63,324 nt of DNA, taken from JBEVJC01 sp040510375. Lineage in GTDB: Bacteria; Bacteroidota; Bacteroidia; Chitinophagales; Chitinophagaceae. The stretch spans positions 1 through 63,324 of the forward strand of contig JBEVJC010000027.1 in the NCBI GenBank assembly GCA_040510375.1. The letters run 5' to 3'. Every line of letters starts with the position of its first letter. Position 1 is the stretch's first letter. Positions 9,262-17,060 of the stretch are shown piece after piece. Made by a program: the position numbers and the translations under genes. The notes below the pieces were generated by a model that saw only the letters and a list, made by a program, of their open reading frames with translations, searched no databases and was not told the DNA's origin.

Positions 9262-10077
9262 ATGAAGAAATTTCTACCCCTGACTCTGGTATTATTCCTA
9301 TTATTATTTCTTGGCTCATGCAAAAAGGAAGGGCCTTTAATGCCTGACAATCCCGATGAGTCGTTATTGGTCAACCCACTGATAAATAATGCTGTTGCCT
9401 TAGCATCAACAAGTCGTTCTGATAACTATGTAGCTATATTTTGTTCACAAAGTGCAAATATTTTGCACGCCGACAGTTCTTATGTAATTTACGCCGCAGC
9501 TTCATTTAAAAGAAATGGACGTTATGTTAATACCGGACCTGTTAAGATAAATGGACGTACAGTCTTAACTCCGGACAACTCTTATTTTTATAACTATGTC
9601 GAAAATAATTCACTTTCTGAGGGGCTGTCCTTAACCGGCAGTAATGTTCAGGTAAGTGCATCCGGACCCAGTCCCATGATTCCATTAGTAATAACCAACC
9701 CTATTTACCTGCCTAAAATATTATACCCCACCACTGATTTTTTCCCTCATTCTACCATTAGATTAGGCAAATCGCTTCCCCTTTCGTGGGACCCTGATCC
9801 AAATAATCAGTTTAAAAAAGTAAATATCGAGATTTCGTATTACAAGGGCATTTCCCAATTCAACGGCCCTGGAATGCCGGATAATATTACTTCCCTTTTT
9901 TACCAGGTAGAGGATAATGGATCGTTTAATGTTTCACTGACAGATTTAAGCCGATTTCCCAAAGGTTGTTATGTGGGCATTTCAATATCCAGGACATCGT
10001 ACCTGAATACTTCTGGAAATTATGCGTTGATTGCCTTAACGGAGGTCCGTACTCCTCCCGTGTTGGTGATTGATTAA
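9262..10077 (+). CDS. Lipoprotein of unknown function
   Basis: ATG 9262 is used instead of the upstream TTG 9256. The N-terminus MKKFLPLTLVLFLLLFLGSC is a clear lipoprotein signal, and the following KKEGP is typical of Bacteroidota surface or periplasmic lipoproteins. The rest of the 271 residues looks beta-rich, with an extracellular-type composition (Asn, Ser, Tyr, Pro), possibly two immunoglobulin-like halves. No enzyme motif is visible. The acyltransferase gene follows 52 bases downstream on the same strand. Confidence 0.75.
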   Translation: MKKFLPLTLVLFLLLFLGSCKKEGPLMPDNPDESLLVNPLINNAVALASTSRSDNYVAIFCSQSANILHADSSYVIYAAASFKRNGRYVNTGPVKINGRTVLTPDNSYFYNYVENNSLSEGLSLTGSNVQVSASGPSPMIPLVITNPIYLPKILYPTTDFFPHSTIRLGKSLPLSWDPDPNNQFKKVNIEISYYKGISQFNGPGMPDNITSLFYQVEDNGSFNVSLTDLSRFPKGCYVGISISRTSYLNTSGNYALIALTEVRTPPVLVID

Positions 10078-10129
10078 ATGTTGGTGAGATTAAACAATCA
10101 GAGGTAGCTAATAACCTATCTTTATTTCA

Positions 10130-11251
10130 ATGTCAGAAAGCCCATCACTGAGGGAGACATCCGCCAGAAGCTACGGCCTCGACGTCGTAAGGGCTGGTGC
10201 GGTACTCATAATACTTTTTAGCCATAGCCTCGAACTCCTTCACGTGTACATTCCATTTTTCTGGATCGGTACTTACAGTGGAGTTGACCTTTTCTTTTCC
10301 CTGAGCGGATTCCTTATTGGCCGCATTCTCATAACACTTTTCAATCAGCCTGACCCATCAATCTCATTGATAAAATCCTTTTGGAGACGAAGATGGTTAA
10401 GAACGCTACCGCTTTATTTTATCGTTTTGTCAGCAAACATTATCATTTCGCTGATCACCTGGCCGGCGTTTCGCATTGATTGGACTTACTTTGTTTTTTT
10501 GCAGAACTTTCACAATAACCCCTATTTTTTCGGCGAATCATGGAGTCTGGGTATTGAAGAATGGTTTTATTTTCTTGTCCCATTGTTTGGACTAGTATAT
10601 TATCGGGTGCGTCGGTTAACAAACACTGGCGTAACCGGTCAGTTTGTAATCCTGAACGTCGCTTTGATCATTATAATTCTTTTCAACCTTCTCCGTTTCG
10701 CCAGGGCAGGGCAGTTTCCGGTGCAAGCAATATTATATCGGTATGATGCAATAGCCTATGGGCTAATTGCAGCTTGTTTATCAAAGTCCGACATCCTTAA
10801 AACCCGCAAATATTCCCTTCTGATGCTTTGCCTGGGATCCATTTGCTGGGGCGGTGGATTCATATTCAGCATCAAAGCCGGGGAAGAATTATTTCGTACA
10901 CTTTATTTTCCCTTAACTGGTGCGGGAACTGCATTAATAGTTCTCGGGCTTTATTTCTATCGATACAAAAAAACATTTCCGATCATCACACAAGTCAGCA
11001 AAATATCCTATTCGATCTACCTGCTGCACCTGACCTTATTTATCCGTCCTCTTTCCGGATGGACGGGAACACTGCCTTTAGCACAACGTTACCTGGTATG
11101 GCTAGGGGTACTGGCGGTGGTTTTTCTATTGTCTTCACTTTCGTACCTGTACATTGAATCATATTTCCTCGGACTGCGTGATAAGCGCATAACGAAGGAA
11201 TTCGGACCAGCTTTAAAGAAACTGCCAGAATACCCAGAGACCAGAATATAA
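10130..11251 (+). CDS. Acyltransferase 3 family membrane protein (OafA-like)
   Basis: The 373 residues contain about ten membrane segments. The N-terminal pattern GLDVVRAGAVLIILFSHS carries the family's conserved Arg and His, and a later segment (FFGESWSLGIEEWFY) matches the loop conserved in OafA/YrhL-type acyltransferases. These inner membrane enzymes move acetyl or other acyl groups onto cell-surface glycans (family knowledge). The SGNH hydrolase domain often fused to them is missing. No polysaccharide genes lie nearby, so the acceptor is unknown. Confidence 0.88.
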   Translation: MSESPSLRETSARSYGLDVVRAGAVLIILFSHSLELLHVYIPFFWIGTYSGVDLFFSLSGFLIGRILITLFNQPDPSISLIKSFWRRRWLRTLPLYFIVLSANIIISLITWPAFRIDWTYFVFLQNFHNNPYFFGESWSLGIEEWFYFLVPLFGLVYYRVRRLTNTGVTGQFVILNVALIIIILFNLLRFARAGQFPVQAILYRYDAIAYGLIAACLSKSDILKTRKYSLLMLCLGSICWGGGFIFSIKAGEELFRTLYFPLTGAGTALIVLGLYFYRYKKTFPIITQVSKISYSIYLLHLTLFIRPLSGWTGTLPLAQRYLVWLGVLAVVFLLSSLSYLYIESYFLGLRDKRITKEFGPALKKLPEYPETRI

Positions 11252-11275
11252 CAGGATCTAAGGCATTATGGTTTT

Positions 11276-11923
11276 TCAGAAACGATAACCGACAGACAAG
11301 CTAAAACCAATATTTTTATCACTATTGTAAAATGACTCCCCTTCAATCGTCGGTGAGATATTCAGCAACCCCAATTGTCCATTCAACTGGAGAGAAAGCT
11401 TCGACACAAATTCATATCCCACAAGAAAGTTAACCCCTCCGTCCAAACGTTTTCTATATTCAGTATAAGTCAATGCCTGATCCCAGGTGATATCCTCTTC
11501 AAATTCAAAATCGGATTCGCCATCTGAATCTTCACTTCTAAATGACCCACCCACCGCTGTAGCGAGATATGGACCCGCACCAAGTAGCAGTTTCCCACTG
11601 CCCCAATTTGATTTAAAGATCAGATTTACAGGCAGCTCAATATAGCAAAGTTTGGCAACCGTTTTCCAGGCTTTGACACTGTAACCTTTAGTTGAAAACA
11701 ATAACCCAGGTTGTAAATAAAATCTGGTCGCAACTGGAACCTCTGCATTAAAACCAACATTAAGGCCCGTTTTGAGGTTGCTCCTGAAATGTTTAGCACC
11801 AAAGCCCTCATATACTCCGGAGAAGTTAACACCGGCCCTGACACCCAGGGTTGTCTTCTGGGCAAAGCCGACAGACATTGAAGCAAATAAGATTGTAAGG
11901 AGTAGGGTAAAATTTCTTCTCAT
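11276..11923 (-). CDS. PorT-type outer membrane beta-barrel protein
   Basis: A 21-residue signal peptide ends near FAQ. The mature part starts with T-L-G-V-R-A-G-V-N-F-S-G-V and ends in a strand closing with Tyr-Arg-Phe, the typical end of a Bacteroidota outer membrane barrel. Alternating hydrophobic strands fit a small eight- to ten-strand barrel. An acidic loop (Glu/Asp-rich, near residues 133-146) stands out. Members of this family have mostly unknown roles; PorT itself serves gliding/type IX secretion, which cannot be assumed here. 215 residues, convergent with the acyltransferase gene. Confidence 0.85.
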   Translation of the reverse strand: MRRNFTLLLTILFASMSVGFAQKTTLGVRAGVNFSGVYEGFGAKHFRSNLKTGLNVGFNAEVPVATRFYLQPGLLFSTKGYSVKAWKTVAKLCYIELPVNLIFKSNWGSGKLLLGAGPYLATAVGGSFRSEDSDGESDFEFEEDITWDQALTYTEYRKRLDGGVNFLVGYEFVSKLSLQLNGQLGLLNISPTIEGESFYNSDKNIGFSLSVGYRF

Positions 11924-12190
11924 ATTGAAAGTTTTGTTCTGACAAAAATACCCGCGCAGATGAAAGCAATAAGCATTTTTTGAATCTTAACGATTAATTA
12001 GCTGCCTGAAATGATAGCCGTCGAAACATCAAAAACGGTGGTATCAGTTATGAATTGAAAGTAGAGAGTGAAAAACTTCATCGGAATGTTTTAGACAATT
12101 GAAAGTGATTTCGGCTAAACCAAAAGCAGATTTGGCTAAATCGTTATGATAAGCGCGGGTGATCTTTGTCAACACAAAACAAGATCTGAT

Positions 12191-13081
12191 ATGCGTGTAT
12201 TCATAACAGGAGCCACCGGCTTCATAGGTACTGCCATTGTGCAGGAATTAATTAGTGCTGGACACCAGGTATCAGGATTGGCCCGTTCAGATGCGTCGGC
12301 CAAAAAACTTATCCATGCAGGGGCTGAAGTTCACATGGGTGATCTGAACGACCTGGAAAGCTTGCGCAGTGGTGCCGCTGTTGCAGATGGAGTAATCCAC
12401 GCTGGTTTTATTCACGACTTTACCCGCTTAGCAGAAGTTTGCGAGGTGGATAGAATCGCAATTGAAACCATTGGCAGTGTATTGACCGGCTCCGATCGCC
12501 CCCTGATTGTTACTTCCGGCTCAGCATTGGTCAGCCCGGGCAAACTGGCCACAGAAGATATTATCCCTCCATTTAATCCGGCCTGGCCGCGTGCTTCCGA
12601 ACAAGCTGCAGATGCCGTAGTACTTATGGGTGCCCGCGCGGCATGTTTGCGTTTATCACCTTCGGTACATGGCGAGGATGACAAACAGGGCTTCATACCC
12701 ATTTTGGTCAATATTGCTAAAGAGAAAGGCGTATCTGCCTATATCGGAGAAGGGCAGAACCGCTGGAACGCAGTACATCGTCTGGACGCAGTCCATCTAT
12801 TCCGGTTAGCTCTTGAAAATGCTTCAGCAGGTGCCCGTTATCATGCTTCTGCCGAGGAAGCAATCACAATGAAAGCCATTGCAGAAGCCATAGGCAGGCA
12901 GCTCAATCTTCCCGTCAAGTCAATAACACCGGAAGCATCCGGAGAACATTTTGGCTGGTTTGCGCATATGGCTGCGATCGATTGCCCGGTGTCGAGTAAA
13001 TGGACACGGAAAACTTTGAACTGGCATCCTACACGCTCCACTTTACTTACTGATATCGAAAACGGGGTGTATACTAAATAA
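12191..13081 (+). CDS. NAD(P)-dependent SDR/epimerase family protein
   Basis: ATG 12191 starts exactly before the Rossmann motif TGATGFIG (residues 6-13), so the 15-residue longer frame is rejected. The protein (296 residues) has the extended or atypical SDR layout: nucleotide-binding half first, then a substrate half containing S-P-S-V-H-G. The usual YxxxK catalytic pair is not clear, which fits the atypical group. It may act as an oxidoreductase on a small substrate. An AraC-type regulator gene follows about 100 bases downstream on the same strand; such SDR/AraC pairs are common in Bacteroidota. Confidence 0.85.
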   Translation: MRVFITGATGFIGTAIVQELISAGHQVSGLARSDASAKKLIHAGAEVHMGDLNDLESLRSGAAVADGVIHAGFIHDFTRLAEVCEVDRIAIETIGSVLTGSDRPLIVTSGSALVSPGKLATEDIIPPFNPAWPRASEQAADAVVLMGARAACLRLSPSVHGEDDKQGFIPILVNIAKEKGVSAYIGEGQNRWNAVHRLDAVHLFRLALENASAGARYHASAEEAITMKAIAEAIGRQLNLPVKSITPEASGEHFGWFAHMAAIDCPVSSKWTRKTLNWHPTRSTLLTDIENGVYTK

Positions 13082-13184
13082 AACGACCTGAAGACCAGCT
13101 GCAAAAGTCGGAGTCAAACCCGCTGATTTAGCCAAGGAGTTTGCACCGGTTTACAATAAATATTAACCGAACTTTATCGGAGTG

Positions 13185-14105
13185 ATGAATAATAAACAGC
13201 TTTCGCAATTTAAAACCATTTCCGAATACCATCGGGCCACAGGCCTCCCAAAGCCTGCGCACCCGCTGATTAGTCTGGTGCACATGGAAGACTTGAAGAG
13301 GCCGCTGTCCGAAACCTCATTTAGTCTGGTTTTCGATTTTTATTCTATCGCTATGAAAAGAGTAAAGAATACCAGGTATAAGTACGGCCAGCAAACAGGC
13401 GACTTTGATGAGGGAGTATTGTTCTTTATGTCGCCAGGCCAGGTTCTTGGTATTCAAATTGAAGAGGGCGTAATTCACCGCCCCGAAGGCTGGATGATCC
13501 TGATCCACCCGGATTTTCTATGGAATACCCATCTGGCAAAGACCATTAAACAATACGAATTCTTTAATTACTCGGTTAACGAAGCGCTTTACTTGTCGGA
13601 CAAAGAAGAGACCATGCTCAATACGATCGCAGAAAATATTGAGCAGGAGTATCATTCAAATATTGACCGGTTTAGCCAAAGTGTGATTATTGCCCAGCTT
13701 GAACTTTTACTCACTTATTCGGAAAGGTTTTACCAGCGCCAGTTTATCACCCGAAAAATTGCCAGCCACGAGTTGCTGACCAGGCTGGAAGACTACCTCT
13801 CGGACTACTTTAAAAGTGGAGCATTGGCCCAAAAAGGCCTACCCAGTGTGGTCCATATTGCTGAAGTTTTAAATATTTCTCCGGGTTACCTGAGCAGTCT
13901 CCTTAAATCATTAACCGGACAAAATACACAGCAGCATCTCCATAACAAACTGATTGACCTGGCTAAAGAAAAGCTATCAACCACACATCTTTCAATCAGT
14001 GAGATCGCCTATGAACTGGGATTTGAACATTTGCAGTCGTTCAGCAAGCTTTTTAAGATTAAAACGAAACTGTCGCCGTTGGAGTTTCGCAATTCGTTTA
14101 ATTAA
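13185..14105 (+). CDS. AraC family transcriptional regulator
   Basis: ATG 13185 is taken rather than the GTG one codon earlier. The last 100 residues hold two helix-turn-helix motifs (H-I-A-E-V-L-N-I-S-P-G-Y-L-S-S-L and the second ending in F-S-K-L-F-K), the AraC/XylS DNA-binding domain. The N-terminal 200 residues resemble a cupin-like sensing domain. It probably controls the SDR gene just upstream, with which it shares strand and region; the inducer is unknown. 306 residues. It converges with the WYL regulator. Confidence 0.9.
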   Translation: MNNKQLSQFKTISEYHRATGLPKPAHPLISLVHMEDLKRPLSETSFSLVFDFYSIAMKRVKNTRYKYGQQTGDFDEGVLFFMSPGQVLGIQIEEGVIHRPEGWMILIHPDFLWNTHLAKTIKQYEFFNYSVNEALYLSDKEETMLNTIAENIEQEYHSNIDRFSQSVIIAQLELLLTYSERFYQRQFITRKIASHELLTRLEDYLSDYFKSGALAQKGLPSVVHIAEVLNISPGYLSSLLKSLTGQNTQQHLHNKLIDLAKEKLSTTHLSISEIAYELGFEHLQSFSKLFKIKTKLSPLEFRNSFN

Positions 14106-14150
14106 TTCTCGACGGCCAGAAAGAGTCATTTTCCGGGGCATGATTACTCC

Positions 14151-15170
14151 CTACTCCCTACTTTCATAATTCTCCGCCATTTTCATAAGTCTCTTCCTGA
14201 TTTTTCCCGCAAGGACCCTGGGCGCAAGCACCTTCATACATTCACCAAATCCAAGTATCTCCTTTTCCAGTTCAAAATTCAATATAACATCAATACGGAT
14301 AATTATCCCCTTTTCACTTTCCTTTAAAACCTGTTGCGACGCATGCAGGGGTTTGGTAAGTACGTAGGGCGCATTAGACTTGTCGACAAACAGGATTACC
14401 CTATGGGTTTTATCCTTTTCACTCCTGGTGACTCCCAGCAGCTCGCTATAGTACGTATCAAAGTCAGGACCCCTGTATTCGATAAACTTCTCCCCTGGTA
14501 ATTCCTGCATTTCAACAATCCGGTCCAGGGCCATCGTCACCAGTAGTCTGTCCTTTTTTGGTTTACAGATAAGGAACCAACGATTTCGGTATTCTTTCAA
14601 TAGGTATGGATAGTAAATATTAGCAATTGGCCGGGTAGACTTAAACGACTGGTACTCGATCAGCAACGCCTTCCTGTTAAGTATAAACTGGTAGAGGGGC
14701 GTGATATGTTGCAGCCCTTTCAACAGCTTGTTATCCTTAAACTGAATACAGTTACGTTTCTGATGAGTTGATTTGTACAGGTTGTTTTCCAGCCGCGCAA
14801 TCATCTCACTCATTTCGTCAAAATAATTAAACCCGTTAAACTGTTTCAGGATCCCGACTATCTCTTTCATCTTCCCGATGTCCGCATCATTGATCGGTGC
14901 ATTGGTGATACTGTAACTTTCATCACTGTAAGAATAATACTTGCGATCCGTTACCAGAATAGGAGCGTTATAACCCAAACGGTCACTCCGCATCAACTGG
15001 ATATCTGCCTGGATTGTTCGTTTGCTTATTCCGGAAGTTATTCCTTCAGACTCATAAAGTACATCAGAAATTTTTTCTATCAGGTCCTCCAGCGTCCACT
15101 TACGATACCTGTTCCTGAGGCAGGCATCAATTGTTTTATAACGAATCAGGGCTAATTTATTGACCGACAT
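14151..15170 (-). CDS. WYL-domain transcriptional regulator
   Basis: The N-terminal 75 residues form a winged helix (KRTIQADIQLM near residues 48-58). The centre carries the WYL domain: an I-E-Y-Q-S-F strand near residues 170-176, then P-Y-L-L-K-E-Y-R-N-R-W-F-L-I. The C-terminal part fits the WCX extension. WYL domains bind nucleic acid or nucleotide-like ligands and turn on nearby genes (family knowledge). The gene is divergent from rtcB across 232 bases that contain clear inverted repeats, so it is very probably the regulator of rtcB and itself. The stop codon sits in a small GAGTAGG tandem repeat. 339 residues. Confidence 0.9.
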   Translation of the reverse strand: MSVNKLALIRYKTIDACLRNRYRKWTLEDLIEKISDVLYESEGITSGISKRTIQADIQLMRSDRLGYNAPILVTDRKYYSYSDESYSITNAPINDADIGKMKEIVGILKQFNGFNYFDEMSEMIARLENNLYKSTHQKRNCIQFKDNKLLKGLQHITPLYQFILNRKALLIEYQSFKSTRPIANIYYPYLLKEYRNRWFLICKPKKDRLLVTMALDRIVEMQELPGEKFIEYRGPDFDTYYSELLGVTRSEKDKTHRVILFVDKSNAPYVLTKPLHASQQVLKESEKGIIIRIDVILNFELEKEILGFGECMKVLAPRVLAGKIRKRLMKMAENYESRE

Positions 15171-15209
15171 GAATGATTTGTTGCTTTAAATATAAAAATA
15201 GTCTCTAAT

Positions 15210-15230
15210 CTACGCAATCTATCTGCGTAG
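15210..15230. promoter_or_regulatory. Perfect inverted repeat upstream of the WYL regulator gene
   Basis: CTACGCA, seven bases, TGCGTAG form a perfect 7-7-7 palindrome 40 bases upstream of the WYL gene's start. It is a good candidate binding site for the WYL regulator itself. Confidence 0.5.
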
Positions 15231-15321
15231 CAACGGCGGCTATAATAAAAAAAGAAAATATTTTTGTCATAAGTCATTCATATACAAAGAAAAGAAAAAC
15301 CTTTTCAATTATTTTTCCAAC

Positions 15322-15350
15322 TGCGCAGTTCGGTTGCGCAAGCGTGCGCA
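15322..15350. promoter_or_regulatory. Three TGCGCA repeats upstream of rtcB
   Basis: TGCGCA occurs at 15322, 15335 and 15345, ending just before CATATTTG (15351-15358), which resembles a -7 element with one mismatch. TGCG is also the core of the palindrome at 15210, so both may bind the same regulator. Confidence 0.4.
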
Positions 15351-15402
15351 CATATTTGCCGTGATCAAGGAAATTATATTTGAAATGAATTAATCAGGAA
15401 AA

Positions 15403-16827
15403 ATGAACCAACAAATTACAGGAGCAGATCTGCTGACAATTGGATATACAGCAGGACCATTGCTGGGCCTTGCTCTCGAACTCGTTCACGTAAATTTTAC
15501 AGACTCAGACAAAGAAGAAACACTTGTTTTGATCAAAAAAGTAAAGGATTATCCGGAAAGTTTCCTGGACGATCCGATCCTCGAGCCACTTGCAAAAGCA
15601 ATGATTGAGCAGGCATTGATTCCCGCGGATGACACTCTCCTGTTGCAGGACAATCCGGGAACCTATGCCGTGTATGGTAGCGACCAGATAGAGGAAGGGG
15701 CAAGAAAACAAATGAATATTGCAATGAAACTTCCGGTCACGGCCGGTGGCGCACTGATGCCCGACGCGCATCAGGGATACGGACTTCCCATTGGTGGAGT
15801 TCTCGCAACACGGAATGCTGTTATCCCATATGGCGTTGGTGTTGATATCGGATGCAGAATGGCGTTATCCGTCTTCGATATACCGGCTGAACACCTGATC
15901 GCAAATGAGGCAAAGTATAAACGTGAACTGATCGCCCATACAAAATTCGGCGCAGGTGCAGGTTTTAATGGAAGAGATAAGGCTGATCACGATGTGTTGA
16001 ACAGTCCGGATTTTAAGCTTACACCATTCATCAGACAGCTTCACGATAAAGCCTATTCGCAATTAGGAAGCTCCGGTGGGGGAAACCACTTTGTTGAATG
16101 GGGGATTATAGAATTTGCAGCCAGGGACGAAGTATTGAACATCAATGCAGGCAAGTATCTGGCACTTTTATCCCATTCAGGATCGCGTGGGTTTGGCGCA
16201 ACCATCGCGGGATATTATACGAAGCTGGCGAAATCAATATGTAAGCTTCCCCAGGAGGCCATCAATCTTGCCTACATGGACCTGGACAGTGACGCAGGCC
16301 GTGAATACTGGATTGCAATGAATCTTGCCGGCGACTATGCATCAGCCTGTCACGAGATAATCCATGCAAAACTCAAACAGGCAATCGGCGGCGAGCTGCT
16401 GGCGAAAGTGGAGAATCACCACAACTTTGCGTGGAAGGAAAACTGGGATGGAGAGCAGGTTATTGTACATAGGAAAGGTGCGACTCCTGCAGGGACCGGC
16501 GTAATGGGAATTATACCGGGGAGCATGACCGCGCCAGGATTCCTGGTTCGTGGAAAAGGCGATGTAGATTCGATCAACTCCGCATCACATGGTGCCGGGC
16601 GTCAGATGAGCCGGACAAAGGCCATCCAGAATATTTCCAAAGAAGAAATGAGCACTATTTTGAAAGAAAACCAGGTCACGCTTATTGGGGCAGGACTGGA
16701 TGAAGCACCAATGGCTTATAAAAACATCCACCAGGTAATGGCTGCGCAGACAAAACTGGTTGATGTGATCGCAAAATTTAACCCAAGGATTGTGCGTATG
16801 GCAGATGATGGAAGCAGGGAAGATTGA
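15403..16827 (+). CDS. rtcB: RtcB-type tRNA-splicing/RNA-repair ligase
   Basis: RtcB joins RNA 2',3'-cyclic phosphate or 3'-phosphate ends to 5'-OH ends using GTP and manganese. The expected residues are present: Cys151 in D-I-G-C-R-M, His229 in GGGNH, His258 in S-H-S-G, His339/340, and the guanylated His396 in the S-A-S-H-G-A-G-R motif. The first 85 residues are a small extra helical domain before the catalytic core, as in other Bacteroidota members. Length (474) fits. The divergent WYL regulator suggests that it is switched on by a nucleic-acid-related signal rather than by RtcR. No RtcA cyclase or archease gene is nearby. Confidence 0.95.
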   Translation: MNQQITGADLLTIGYTAGPLLGLALELVHVNFTDSDKEETLVLIKKVKDYPESFLDDPILEPLAKAMIEQALIPADDTLLLQDNPGTYAVYGSDQIEEGARKQMNIAMKLPVTAGGALMPDAHQGYGLPIGGVLATRNAVIPYGVGVDIGCRMALSVFDIPAEHLIANEAKYKRELIAHTKFGAGAGFNGRDKADHDVLNSPDFKLTPFIRQLHDKAYSQLGSSGGGNHFVEWGIIEFAARDEVLNINAGKYLALLSHSGSRGFGATIAGYYTKLAKSICKLPQEAINLAYMDLDSDAGREYWIAMNLAGDYASACHEIIHAKLKQAIGGELLAKVENHHNFAWKENWDGEQVIVHRKGATPAGTGVMGIIPGSMTAPGFLVRGKGDVDSINSASHGAGRQMSRTKAIQNISKEEMSTILKENQVTLIGAGLDEAPMAYKNIHQVMAAQTKLVDVIAKFNPRIVRMADDGSRED

Positions 16828-17060
16828 TCAATGGCAGTTTTTAGGCAACATCGCAGAATTAGACGTTATACCGGATACGTATCGTAATACATGCGCGGAA
16901 CTGTTTAGATGGTTTATCTTGTCCCGGATCCGTGACAGTGCCTGCATCGAAAACGTACACCTGTCGCCAAAATGCCGGGATAACAGGGTGCCCCTCAATC
17001 GTTTGCGCAGTTGGCATGCTTGTAGCACCCACGCACCGGCGACCGCCTAAAACAACATGT

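Noticed and set aside
14143..14165. Short tandem repeat around the WYL gene stop codon
   Set aside because: Only two to three copies of a seven-base unit, each including a stop; probably simple slippage and not a functional element.
16790..17060. Open frames on both strands between rtcB and the FtsX permease
   Set aside because: They have Cys/His/Pro-rich random-looking sequence, and the permease has a better start at 17061. The 233-base gap is treated as non-coding.
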